The translations under genes and the position numbers were made by a program. From Bacillota bacterium (GTDB lineage: Bacteria > Bacillota > Clostridia > Christensenellales > CALWSW01): DNA of 8,113 nt. Below are positions 1 to 6,900 of the stretch, piece after piece. Below the pieces are notes generated by a model that was not told the origin of the DNA, searched no databases, and saw only the letters and a list, made by a program, of their open reading frames with translations. Position 1 is the stretch's first letter. Every line of letters starts with the position of its first letter. The DNA lies in NCBI GenBank assembly GCA_023402915.1, contig JAEYFO010000030.1, positions 1-8,113 of the forward strand, read 5' to 3'.

Positions 1-41
1 GTTCGCCACTTTCCCGGGCAGCCTTGCCGGTGCAAAGCCAA

Positions 42-71
42 ATTTTAACAAATTTCCCCCCCCCCCGTCAA
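42..71 (-). promoter_or_regulatory. Sigma70-like promoter with poly-G spacer
   Basis: On the minus strand, TTGACG (71-66, five of six matches to the -35 consensus) is followed by TAAAAT (47-42, five of six matches to the -10). The spacer is 18 bp, and ten of its bases belong to an uninterrupted G11 run (66-56). Upstream, about 73-100, the DNA is A/T-rich like an UP element. Transcription would start near 35 and run off the left edge, so the target gene is not visible. Homopolymers placed between -35 and -10 are known phase-variation switches (Neisseria porA, Bordetella fim); that this one varies is inference. The alternative is a chance match next to a low-complexity tract. Confidence 0.5.
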
Positions 72-174
72 CTATTTTCCAAAATTTATTTTAATTGTTC
101 TGCATTTCTGTTTCGTTCTCCCCGGCAGGTGTTGCGCTTGTGTTCTGTATTTTGTAATTTCTTTGTAATATCCG

Positions 175-217
175 GCTGTTTTCTCCCTGTTTTATCCATA
201 ACTTTATAGAAAACAGC
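175..217 (+). repeat. 10-bp inverted repeat with 23-nt loop
   Basis: GCTGTTTTCT (175-184) and AGAAAACAGC (208-217) are perfect reverse complements separated by 23 nt. On the plus strand the right arm is followed by TATTTTT, so it could act as a weak plus-strand terminator, although the loop is long. It could equally be a protein-binding site. No plus-strand gene is visible upstream in the window. Confidence 0.45.
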
Positions 218-261
218 TATTTTTGACCGTTTTCCTTCTCTTCCCTGCCGTCTCCCTTTTA

Positions 262-286
262 TTCGGCCGAAGGCCGAAATTTTTTT
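262..286 (+). terminator. Intrinsic terminator-like hairpin, plus strand
   Basis: A 7-bp stem, TTCGGCC / GGCCGAA with loop GAA (262-278), is followed by A and then seven T (280-286). This is the classic intrinsic terminator form for plus-strand transcription. No coding region on the plus strand leads into it within the window, so it would end either a transcript entering from the left or a small RNA. On the minus strand the hairpin is followed by TAAAAG and would not terminate well. Confidence 0.55.
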
Positions 287-480
287 CGAGAATTTCTCTG
301 TTTCATAATGTTCGGTTTATATTGTACATTTCCATGCAAATACGCTCTGTCCTTCGGGTTTTCTCCCTTTTTCTCCCCGCCCAAAAACAAAAATTTTTCC
401 GAAAAAGACAGCCTGTGCCTTTTATTAGCAAGAAATCCATATCTCCATCCTTCTTTTCTTTTTAAGTTTTTTGAGAGGGT

Positions 481-514
481 TTGGGAGAACTTTTTTTCAA
501 AAAAGTTCTTCCAA
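481..514. repeat. 16-bp near-perfect hairpin
   Basis: TTGGGAGAACTTTTTT (481-496) pairs with AAAAAAGTTCTTCCAA (499-514) through 16 positions, one of them a G.T wobble, around a two-base centre (497-498). Neither side carries a T-tract beyond the stem, so it is not a standard intrinsic terminator. The form (a GGGAGAAC-type arm, a T6/A6 core, then the complement) resembles short intergenic hairpin elements that I recall as common in Clostridia genomes; that family resemblance is from memory and cannot be confirmed from one copy. Confidence 0.55.
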
Positions 515-542
515 CGTTCCCCCGACCGCCCCCGCCGCATAG

Positions 543-572
543 AAAAACCGGCTGCGCGAAACAGCCGGTTTT
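543..572 (-). terminator. Intrinsic terminator of transketolase
   Basis: An 11-bp perfect stem, AAAACCGGCTG / CAGCCGGTTTT, with a 7-nt loop (544-572) lies about 34 nt past the transketolase stop. In the minus-strand reading it runs into TTTTTCT, so it terminates the transketolase mRNA. On the plus strand the same hairpin is followed by CGTTTTG, so it could also work weakly in the opposite direction. Confidence 0.9.
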
Positions 573-605
573 CGTTTTGTGTTGTTTTGTGTCTGAGAAA
601 ACCCC

Positions 606-2579
606 TTACTTGCCGAGCACCTTCAGGCCGGTGGCCACAGCGTTTTCCACGGTGAAGCCGAATTCCTTGAACAGGATGCCGGCGGGAGCGGAAGCGCCAA
701 AGTGGTCGATGCCGATCACAGCGCCGTCCATGCCGACGTACTTGTACCAGGGCATGGTCGCGCCGGCTTCGATGGCGACGCGGGCGCGCACGGCGGCGGG
801 CAGTACGCTTTCCCTGTATTCGGCGGACTGCTCTTGGAACACTTCCACGCAGGGCATGGAGACGACGCGGACCTTGACGCCCCTGGCGGACAGCTCGTCC
901 GCAGCGCCCATGGCCTGCTCGACTTCGGAGCCGGTGGCGATGTAGATCAGCTCAGGCGTGCCTTCGCAATCCTTGAGGACGTAGCCGCCCTTCATGGCAG
1001 CGGGGCCGCTCTTTTCGTAGGTGGGCAGGTTCTGGCGGGTGGCCACGATGCAGCTCGGGCCCTTGCGGGTCATGGCGCACAGGTAGGCAGCCGCAGTTTC
1101 CTTGCCGTCGGCCGGGCGGAACACGGCCACGCCGGGCGTGGCGCGCAGGGCGGCCAGATGCTCGATGGGCTCGTGGGTCGGGCCGTCCTCGCCAACGCCG
1201 ATGCTGTCGTGGGTGAGGATATAGGTCACGGGCAGACCCATCAGCGCGCTCATGCGGATCGCGCCCTTGAGGTAATCAGAGAACACGAAGAACGTGGCGC
1301 AGTAGGCGCGCAGGCCGCCGTGCAGGGCGATACCGTTGCAGGCCGCAGCCATGGCGAATTCGCGCACGCCGAAGTGGATGTTGCCGCCGTTGCCGTCCTC
1401 CGCGGAGAAGTAGCCGGTGTTCTTCATGTCGCTCTTGTTGGAGGGCGCAAGGTCGGCAGAGCCGCCGAAGAGGTTGGACACCTTGTTGGCGATGTAGTTG
1501 AGCACCTTGCCGGAGGTGGCGCGGGTCGCGGCCTTGCCCTCGAACGCCCAGAACGCTTCGTCGTTCAAAAGATCGGGCAGCTCCATGTTCAGGCAGGCAT
1601 CCAGCTCCCTGGCCAAATCGGGGTTGGCGTCCCTCCAGGCGGCAAAGGTCTCTTCCCAGACCACCTGCTTGGCAGCCAGCTTTTCGGTCAGCTCGGCATA
1701 ATCGTCATACACTTCGGAAGGCACGGCGAACGCATCGGCGTTGGGCCAGCCGAGGTTCTCCTTCATCTTGGCGATGTTCTCGTCGCCCAGCGGTTCGCCG
1801 TGGGCCTTGTGGCTGCCCGCCAAAGGAGAACCCTCGGCAATGCGGGTGCGCACGATGATGATGGACGGACGGGACAGGTCGGCCTTGGCTTCTTCGATGG
1901 CCGCGCCGATGGCCGCGCGGTCAGTGCCGTCGGCAACCTTGAGCACCTGCCAGCCGTAAGCGGCGTAGCGCGCGCCCACATCCTCCTTGAAGGCGCAGTC
2001 GGTGTTGCCTTCGATGGAGATGTCGTTGTCGTCATACAGAACGATGAGCCTGCCCAGGCCCAGCGTGCCGGCCAGGGAGGAAGCTTCGCTCGAAACACCT
2101 TCCATCAGGCAGCCGTCGCCAACGAGGGCATAGGTGTAATGGGTGAAGATCTCATGGGCAGCGGTGTTGAAGCGGGCGGCCAGATGGGCTTCCGCCATCG
2201 CCATACCGACGGCCATGGCAATGCCCTGCCCCAGCGGGCCGCTGGTGGCTTCCACGCCGATGGTGTGGCCGAATTCGGGATGGCCGGGGGTCTTGCTGCC
2301 CCACTGGCGGAACTGCTTGAGATCGTCCAGCGTCAGGCCGTAGCCGAACAGGTGCAGCAGGGAATACAGCAGCATGGAGCCGTGACCGGCGGAAAGCACG
2401 AAACGGTCGCGGTTGATCCAGTCGGGGTTCTTGGGGTTGTGATCCATGTGATGCGCCCACAGCTCATAAGCCATGGGAGCAGAGCCCAGGGGCAGACCGG
2501 GATGACCGGAGTTGGCCTTCTGGATCGCTTCCGCGGACAGAACGCGGATCGCATTCATCGCCAGGGTTTCGTTTTTCAT
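606..2579 (-). CDS. tkt: Transketolase
   Basis: A 657-residue thiamine-diphosphate enzyme that moves two-carbon ketol units between sugar phosphates in the non-oxidative pentose phosphate pathway; cytosolic. Length is normal for single-chain bacterial and yeast transketolase. Visible motifs are NSGHPG (His26), SAGHG (His66), GPLGQG (114-119), the ThDP/metal motif GDG (154-156) ending at Asn185, and HKAHG (His260). The middle domain shows GVREFAM with the expected catalytic Glu407, then [16 protein letters not shown] (His457, Asp458, His469). The C-terminal domain follows from about residue 530. I place the start at 2579 ([14 protein letters not shown]) because AGGAGG (2596-2591) sits 11 nt upstream and the family begins here; an in-frame ATG at 2633 would add 18 unrelated residues and swallow that site. 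It has its own promoter (2644-2672) and terminator. All catalytic positions I can name are present. Confidence 0.97.
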   Translation of the reverse strand: MKNETLAMNAIRVLSAEAIQKANSGHPGLPLGSAPMAYELWAHHMDHNPKNPDWINRDRFVLSAGHGSMLLYSLLHLFGYGLTLDDLKQFRQWGSKTPGHPEFGHTIGVEATSGPLGQGIAMAVGMAMAEAHLAARFNTAAHEIFTHYTYALVGDGCLMEGVSSEASSLAGTLGLGRLIVLYDDNDISIEGNTDCAFKEDVGARYAAYGWQVLKVADGTDRAAIGAAIEEAKADLSRPSIIIVRTRIAEGSPLAGSHKAHGEPLGDENIAKMKENLGWPNADAFAVPSEVYDDYAELTEKLAAKQVVWEETFAAWRDANPDLARELDACLNMELPDLLNDEAFWAFEGKAATRATSGKVLNYIANKVSNLFGGSADLAPSNKSDMKNTGYFSAEDGNGGNIHFGVREFAMAAACNGIALHGGLRAYCATFFVFSDYLKGAIRMSALMGLPVTYILTHDSIGVGEDGPTHEPIEHLAALRATPGVAVFRPADGKETAAAYLCAMTRKGPSCIVATRQNLPTYEKSGPAAMKGGYVLKDCEGTPELIYIATGSEVEQAMGAADELSARGVKVRVVSMPCVEVFQEQSAEYRESVLPAAVRARVAIEAGATMPWYKYVGMDGAVIGIDHFGASAPAGILFKEFGFTVENAVATGLKVLGK

Positions 2580-2643
2580 GATGGGTAGATCCTCCTGAAA
2601 AGTATTAAGAGGCGCTGCGGGCGCACTCCCCATAGCTATCTTG

Positions 2644-2672
2644 ATTATACATGTTTAGGCAAATGAGCGCAA
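2644..2672 (-). promoter_or_regulatory. Promoter of transketolase
   Basis: A perfect TATAAT (2649-2644) lies 17 bp after TTGCGC (2672-2667), which matches only TTG of the -35 consensus. Transcription would start near 2637 and give a leader of about 58 nt. In that leader a small hairpin (GAG/CTC plus GCGC/GCGC) precedes the AGGAGG. The leader is too short for a known large riboswitch. This promoter separates transketolase from the DUF2461 gene upstream. Confidence 0.7.
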
Positions 2673-2702
2673 GAAACTTTCTTCGCATTTGTGAAAATTT
2701 CC

Positions 2703-2766
2703 GCGCAGTTTGTTCTCTCTGCGCTTTCGGCGGACGGTTTCGGCAGATTTTTTCAAAAAACATGCC
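2703..2766 (-). repeat. Two inverted repeats after the DUF2461 gene
   Basis: Directly after the DUF2461 stop, GGCA (2742-2745) and TGCC (2763-2766) flank T6 / C / A6, forming an imperfect palindrome that touches the stop codon. Further along, GCGCAG (2703-2708) and CTGCGC (2719-2724) form a 6-bp stem with a 10-nt loop, followed on the minus strand by GGAAATTTTC. Either could be a weak terminator between the two genes, but neither has a good T-tract immediately after the stem. Confidence 0.35.
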
Positions 2767-3423
2767 TTATATGCCTGCAAAAAAGCGATAGAGCGGTTTT
2801 GCCGCCAGAAATCCCTCGGAAATTTCCTTCGAAAACTCCGGCGCATAGGTCTTTTCCAGGTCGCCCTCGCTGTGATCGAAGGAAAAATACTTCATGTTGA
2901 GAAGGGGCAGCAGCGCCGCGGGCGCGTCCTTGACCTTCGGGCGGCGATAGGACTCGCCCTCCAGCACAAAGCGGGACAGCCTCGGGCTTTTCAAAATGGC
3001 CGTCAGCTCCGCCGGGCGGCTCAGGGCGTGGGCGCGCATCTGCTCCATGCGGGCGGGCTGCACGCCGTACATGCCAAAGCCGTAGGAAAACTGCACCGGG
3101 GTGATCTCAAAATACAGCCCGAAGCACTCGCTGTTCCGCTCGCCGGCCACCTTGTAGCCGATCCACATATGATCGCGCAGGGGGTCCTTGTTTTTGGAAA
3201 AGCGGGTGTCGCGGTAGATTCTGGAAACGGCCCAGCGCCCGGTGCGGAAATTCGGGTTGACCGCAAGCGCCGCCGGGGCCAGCTCTTCTTCCAGCGCCAG
3301 AAGCGGCTGCTGGACGTAGGTTTGAAAGTCCGATTTGTTTTCCCGAAACCAGGCCTTGTCGTTGTTGAACGCAACGCGCAGCAGAAATTCGTAGGTTTCG
3401 GGGCAAAAGCCGGAAAATGCCAT
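2767..3423 (-). CDS. DUF2461 family protein
   Basis: A 218-residue protein of the DUF2461 / TIGR02453 family, widespread in bacteria and of unknown biochemical role. The family pattern is clear: an N-terminal FLLRVAFNNDKAWFRENK stretch (13-30) matching the usual 'NN..WF...K' start, the diagnostic SRIYRDTRFSKNKDPLRDH block (67-85), and a middle segment rich in aromatic residues (FGLYFEITP, 101-109; YGFGMYG, 114-120). Length is typical and the C-terminus is intact. There is no signal peptide or membrane segment, so it is probably cytosolic. The start at 3423 is supported by AGGAGG (3433-3428) only 4 nt upstream, a short but usable spacing. It begins 81 nt after the membrane-protein gene with two hairpins between, so co-transcription is possible. 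I assign the family with confidence but no function. Confidence 0.9.
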   Translation of the reverse strand: MAFSGFCPETYEFLLRVAFNNDKAWFRENKSDFQTYVQQPLLALEEELAPAALAVNPNFRTGRWAVSRIYRDTRFSKNKDPLRDHMWIGYKVAGERNSECFGLYFEITPVQFSYGFGMYGVQPARMEQMRAHALSRPAELTAILKSPRLSRFVLEGESYRRPKVKDAPAALLPLLNMKYFSFDHSEGDLEKTYAPEFSKEISEGFLAAKPLYRFFAGI

Positions 3424-3443
3424 GGTTCCTCCTGGGTGTTTTT

Positions 3444-3487
3444 GCCCGCCGGCGGGCGCAAAATCGAGCGGAACCGCCCGGCTCCGC
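3444..3487 (-). terminator. Two hairpins between genes; weak terminator
   Basis: After the membrane-protein stop, the minus strand forms an 8-bp stem GCGGAGCC / GGTTCCGC (3487-3480 with 3475-3468, one G.T pair) around loop GGGC, followed by TCGATTTT. That is a plausible but weak intrinsic terminator. Next comes a perfect 14-bp palindrome, GCCCGCC / GGCGGGC (3444-3457), flanked by TTTTT and GCAAAA, lying in the presumed leader of the DUF2461 gene. The short T-run suggests partial read-through. Confidence 0.45.
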
Positions 3488-3504
3488 CCGACTTCTTACT
3501 TTTT

Positions 3505-5400
3505 TTACCGCTGTTCCGGCTGCTGCGGGTCAGGGTCGTCGTTCATGAATTCCCGCTCAAAGAGATCCTCGTCCTGCGCCTGCTTCGTGGCTTTCGGCTG
3601 CTGCGGCCGCCGCTCCAGCACCCTCGCGCCCGCGTCGTCCCGAAGGACAGGGCCGCGCGCCGTCCGTCCGGCCTGCGGATCCTGCCGCTGCGGTTCCGCG
3701 GGGATCGCGCCGGTTTTTTGACGCGCACTCCTGTCGCCGCGCAAAGCCGTATCGTTCTTTTGCCGGGAAGCCGTATCGCCGCGGGAGACCGTTCCGGTCT
3801 TTTGGCGGTTTTCAAACAGATCGTATTCTTCGAACCGTTCCGTCTGCCGCGGCGCCTGCGTGCGCGCCGTCCGTCCGGCCTGCGTGTTCTGGGCGCTGCC
3901 CGCGGAGGGCATGGAGAGCAGGCGGTCCAGCTCGTCGGCCTCGCGCTGCTGCTCTTTGCGCTTTCTCTGCTGCGAAAGCACATAGGCAAGGCAGGCTGCC
4001 GCCACGACGAACAGCGCGATGATGACCACCAGCAGCCACGTCAGCCACCGGCTGCCGCCGGAAACCGGCTGCTCGGGCGCGGGGCTTTCCTCCGGGATAA
4101 CAGCGCCGATCTCGATCGGGACGGGGGCGGTCACGGCAGAATAGCTGTTGCCCAGTTCGTCCTCAAACGAAGCGGTGAACACCACGTCGCGGGTCTGATC
4201 GACCAGCAGGCGGACGTTGACGGTCTGCGCGCCGATCTCAACTTTGTCAAGGCTTTCGAGCCGGCCGGCACTCTCCTCGCTGATGACGAGGTGATACAGC
4301 TCCACGGGGCTCTTGTTGACCACCTTGACGGCAAAGACTACTTCCGTCGGCTCGTCAAACCGGCTCTTGACGGGCTTTGCGGAAAGCTCGACCACGATGT
4401 CCTCGCTCTGGATGGCGGGCGTCACCGTCACGGCCGGGGCCGTCACCACCAGCGGCGCAGTGGCCGTGCCGTAGGTGGCCGTGGCGGAAATGACCACGTC
4501 CCGCGGCTCGGTGGGATTGACGAGATACTGCACCTGCTGCGAACCGCCCTTGGGCAGGGAGAACGCGGCGGTGAGGGCGCTGCCCTGGTCGTCGAGAAGG
4601 GCCACGCTGATGAAATCGACGTTGCCGGTGTTGGAGACCTGCACCGTCAGGGGCGTGCCTTCAGCGGTGGGCGCACCGGCAGAAACCGCCATTTCCAGCT
4701 TCGCGTCCGCCAGCATGATCTCCTGCGATTCAAGCTCCACCGTCAACGGCGTGCCGTTTGCAGAAGCCGTGATGACCGGCACGGAAACAACGGTCTTTTG
4801 CAGGGTGATCTCCTGCGTGACGCGCACCGTGGCAGAACCCACGTCCAGCGTGCCGACGGTCACGTCCGCCGGGAGCACGGGGTCGGAGATGACCACGTCG
4901 GTCAGCGGCACTTCGCCGGTGTTCTGCAGCGCATAGGTCAGCGTGATGACGTCGCCCGCCGCGCCGGTGTTGGCGCTGAGGGTACGCTCCGCTTTGAGCT
5001 CGGGCTGAAGGGTCTTTTTCTGGATCTTGATGGGGTATTCGAGGGTCTTTTCCTCGCCGTCCTCCACCCAGAAGAACTGGAACGACACTTCGCCGCCCAC
5101 TTCTTCCTCCGCCACCTTGAAGTTGGTGATATTATACGCCTTCTTGTCCCCGGGCTCGAGGTTGCCCAGCGTCTCGTCGATATTGCGGGCGATCATGGTC
5201 ACATCTTCGAGCATCGCGGGGCCGTTGTTGGCCAGGCGGATGTTGATGTTGACCTTTCCGGCCTCGGTCAGCGCCTCGGGCGTGACGGTGGCGGAAACGC
5301 CCAGACTGCTCTCGGCCAGCGCAGCGGGCGCAAAGCACGCCGCCGCCAGCACCAGCAGCACAAACAGCGAAGCGATCCGGGCAACTCTGTTTTTCAGCAT
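3505..5400 (-). CDS. Single-pass membrane protein, four beta-repeats
   Basis: A 631-residue protein of unknown function. Residues 1-29 are a Sec signal peptide (basic start, hydrophobic core, ALA|ES cleavage). Four beta-sandwich-like segments of about 95 residues follow (roughly 31-128, 132-228, 233-327, 335-430). They resemble DUF11/CARDB-type domains, with NNGPAMLEDV, NTGEVPLTDVVI, NTGNVDFISV and NKSPVELYHLVI at equivalent places. A Pro/Glu linker (436-446) leads to one membrane helix (about 452-475), a basic stop-transfer RKRKEQQR, and a 155-residue polar tail predicted to be cytoplasmic. The tail has RQKT/RQKN repeats of 14 residues and two DLFE motifs (527-530, 612-615). There is no LPXTG sorting signal. 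The start at 5400 has AGGAGG (5415-5410) 9 nt upstream. It may scaffold envelope or cell-surface proteins; that is inference from topology only. Confidence 0.85.
   Translation of the reverse strand: MLKNRVARIASLFVLLVLAAACFAPAALAESSLGVSATVTPEALTEAGKVNINIRLANNGPAMLEDVTMIARNIDETLGNLEPGDKKAYNITNFKVAEEEVGGEVSFQFFWVEDGEEKTLEYPIKIQKKTLQPELKAERTLSANTGAAGDVITLTYALQNTGEVPLTDVVISDPVLPADVTVGTLDVGSATVRVTQEITLQKTVVSVPVITASANGTPLTVELESQEIMLADAKLEMAVSAGAPTAEGTPLTVQVSNTGNVDFISVALLDDQGSALTAAFSLPKGGSQQVQYLVNPTEPRDVVISATATYGTATAPLVVTAPAVTVTPAIQSEDIVVELSAKPVKSRFDEPTEVVFAVKVVNKSPVELYHLVISEESAGRLESLDKVEIGAQTVNVRLLVDQTRDVVFTASFEDELGNSYSAVTAPVPIEIGAVIPEESPAPEQPVSGGSRWLTWLLVVIIALFVVAAACLAYVLSQQRKRKEQQREADELDRLLSMPSAGSAQNTQAGRTARTQAPRQTERFEEYDLFENRQKTGTVSRGDTASRQKNDTALRGDRSARQKTGAIPAEPQRQDPQAGRTARGPVLRDDAGARVLERRPQQPKATKQAQDEDLFEREFMNDDPDPQQPEQR
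3655..3884 (-). repeat. 23-bp direct repeat inside the membrane-protein gene
   Basis: Identical 23-bp segments lie at 3655-3677 and 3862-3884, 207 bp apart (69 codons, so in frame). They encode the two QAGRTAR stretches (around residues 507-513 and 576-582) that bracket the 14-residue RQKT/RQKN repeats in the cytoplasmic tail. The identity at DNA level suggests recent internal duplication or conversion, and these copies could recombine to delete the tail segment between them without changing frame. Confidence 0.75.
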
Positions 5401-5698
5401 TCTTGAGAACCTCCTGAATGAAAATCGGAAGCGGCAAAGGCGCGGCGTTTCTTTTTTGGAAAGGCGCTTGTTGAAAAACGCTGAAAAAGCGCCCTCAAAA
5501 GGAATGCGCCGGGGCTGATCCCTGCTTTTTCAGGGGAAATCTTATCCAACCGTTCCCCGTGCTTTCCCTTTTGACCCTTTCGGATTTTCAGAAAAAATCC
5601 TTTGAAAAAGTCTTTCGGAAAAGCCCTGCGGAGCGATTTTCAATCCCTCTGCGCCGCCCGTCTTTGCTCCATCCGGTCTTTGGGTCTGTTCCGCCCGT
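5401..5698. other. Spacer with three inverted repeats
   Basis: This 298-nt stretch separates ilvE from the membrane-protein gene and holds no credible gene. Three inverted repeats are visible: GGATTTT / AAAATCC with a 5-nt loop (5582-5600); CCCTG / CAGGG with loop CTTTTT (5520-5535); and GGCGCTT / AAGCGCC with a 17-nt loop (5463-5493), followed on the minus strand by TTTCC. Any could end the ilvE transcript, but none has a convincing T-tract. I found no good promoter for the membrane-protein gene; the best -10-like word, TAAGAT near 5540, has no -35 partner. Confidence 0.5.
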
Positions 5699-6757
5699 TT
5701 AGCGGACGACCGTCACCCAGCCGTGAGGATCTTCGATCTCGCCGTACTGAATGCCGGTGAGGGTGTCGTAGAACTTCTGGGACACCGGGCCGATGCTGCC
5801 GTCGCCGACCTGCAAATGCTCGTCGTTCCAGAAGAATTCGCCCACGGGGGAGATGACCGCCGCCGTGCCGCTGCCAAAGGCTTCGATGAGATTGCCGCTG
5901 CGGACGCCGTCGGCCACTTCTTCCATGGAGATGCGGCGTTCGCTGGTCTTGATGCCCATATCCTCGGCCAGCTGGAGAATGGAGCGGCGGGTGATGCCGG
6001 GCAGGATGGAGCCCTGAAGCATGGGGGTGACCAGCTCGTCCTTGAAGAGGAAGAACATGTTCATCGCGCCCACTTCTTCGATGTACTTGCGCTCCACGCC
6101 GTCGAGCCAGAGCACCTGATCGTAGCCGCTCTTGTGGGCTTCCACGCCCGCGATCATGGACGCGGCGTAGTTGCCGCCGGTCTTGGCGTAGCCCATGCCG
6201 CCGCGGACCGCGCGGACATACTTGGGTTCGACGTAGATCTTGACGGGCGCAAGGCCGTGGGCATAGTACGCACCGGAGGGCGAGCAGATGATGTTGAAGA
6301 TGCACTTGTCGGCAGAATCCACGCCCAGCTTGGGGTCGTTGCCGAACATGTTGGGACGGATGTACAGGGAGGTGCCCCTCTTCTTCGGCACCCAGGCTTC
6401 GTCGATCTTGATGAGCGCGCAAAGGGCGTTGTACATTTCGTCCACGTCGATGCGGGGCAGGCACAGGCGGTCGGCCGAGTCGTTCATGCGGGCGAAGTTA
6501 TCCCTGGCGCGGAACAGCAGCGTCCGGCCGTCGGCAGCCTTGTAGGCCTTGAGGCCCTCGAACACTTCCTGGCCGTAATGGAGCACCGTTGCGGCGGGAT
6601 CGATGGACAGCGGGCCGTAGGGCACGATCTTTCCTTCGCCCCAAACGCCGTTTTCGCTCTCCATAAGGAACATGTGATCCGTGAAAATGCGGCCGAATCC
6701 CAGCTTGGACTCGTCGGCCGGCTTTGCCTTGGGATGCTCATTCCTGATGATCTGCAT
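5699..6757 (-). CDS. ilvE: Branched-chain amino acid aminotransferase
   Basis: A 352-residue PLP enzyme (fold type IV) that interconverts Leu, Ile and Val with their 2-oxo acids using glutamate / 2-oxoglutarate; cytosolic, last step of branched-chain synthesis. It belongs to the longer ilvE type II / eukaryote-like group rather than the roughly 300-residue E. coli type. Support: YGQEVFEGLKAY (61-72), the PLP lysine Lys192 in GGMGYAKTGGNYA, the IEEVGAMNMFF block (226-236) with Glu228 where family members contact the pyridine nitrogen, LPGITRRSIL (252-261), and a C-terminal AFGSGTAAVISPVG (293-306). It is full length. The start at 6757 has AGGAGG (6772-6767) 9 nt upstream. No other branched-chain pathway gene lies in the window. 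Its upstream region is unusually long (530 nt) and structured, with a candidate promoter about 450 nt away; I see no T-box signature in it. Confidence 0.96.
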   Translation of the reverse strand: MQIIRNEHPKAKPADESKLGFGRIFTDHMFLMESENGVWGEGKIVPYGPLSIDPAATVLHYGQEVFEGLKAYKAADGRTLLFRARDNFARMNDSADRLCLPRIDVDEMYNALCALIKIDEAWVPKKRGTSLYIRPNMFGNDPKLGVDSADKCIFNIICSPSGAYYAHGLAPVKIYVEPKYVRAVRGGMGYAKTGGNYAASMIAGVEAHKSGYDQVLWLDGVERKYIEEVGAMNMFFLFKDELVTPMLQGSILPGITRRSILQLAEDMGIKTSERRISMEEVADGVRSGNLIEAFGSGTAAVISPVGEFFWNDEHLQVGDGSIGPVSQKFYDTLTGIQYGEIEDPHGWVTVVR

Positions 6758-6791
6758 TGTATGTTTCCTCCTGTGTCAAAATTACGCGAAG

Positions 6792-6833
6792 ACGCCGGCG
6801 TTCTGCCGCTTTTTTGGCAGGGCGCTTTGCGCC
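6792..6833 (-). promoter_or_regulatory. Three adjacent hairpins before ilvE RBS
   Basis: Three GC-rich inverted repeats lie back to back about 20-60 nt upstream of the ilvE AGGAGG: ACGCCGGCGT (6792-6801, perfect palindrome), CTGCC / GGCAG with an 8-nt loop (6803-6820), and GGCGC TTT GCGCC (6821-6833). If transcribed as a leader they could set mRNA stability or translation. The T-tract on the minus strand (6850-6844) lies upstream of these stems, so it does not make them terminators. Confidence 0.45.
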
Positions 6834-6900
6834 GTTGCTTCTGAAAAAAATTTTTCCCTTGGGCCGCTTGGGCTTTTGCCCGCCGGCCATGCGGATCTGA

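Larger units (their letters stand above)
1..605. other. Non-coding spacer, 605 nt
   Basis: No reading frame here looks like a real gene. The short open frames are pyrimidine-rich, lack ribosome binding sites and run through hairpins. The plus strand is very T/C-rich from about 50 to 480, unlike the coding DNA that follows. From left to right it holds a minus-strand promoter-like element with a G11 spacer (42-71), a 10-bp inverted repeat (175-217), a plus-facing terminator-like hairpin (262-286), a 16-bp long hairpin (481-514) and the transketolase terminator (543-572). Between 290 and 480 I see only T/A-rich low-complexity sequence. Confidence 0.7.

Noticed and set aside
702..2588. 628-codon open frame on the plus strand opposite transketolase
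   Set aside because: It is a GC-rich antisense shadow of an unambiguous transketolase gene; its translation is repetitive in Gly/Ala/Val/His and shows no family motif.
2580..2633. Longer transketolase start 18 codons upstream
   Set aside because: The extension covers the AGGAGG at 2591-2596 and starts at or before the expected transcript start; family members begin near MKNET.
5313..5400. Lipoprotein signal in the membrane protein (Cys22 in LAAAC)
   Set aside because: Position -3 is Ala rather than the usual Leu and a better type I cleavage site (ALA|ES) follows; the protein also has a C-terminal membrane helix.
2710..5406. 898-codon open frame on the plus strand opposite the DUF2461 and membrane-protein genes
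   Set aside because: It spans two well-supported minus-strand genes and the spacer between them, is rich in Arg/Gly/His/Leu, and has no ribosome binding site or recognisable domain.
5723..6844. 373-codon plus-strand open frame opposite ilvE
   Set aside because: Antisense shadow of ilvE, whose catalytic motifs are all on the minus strand.
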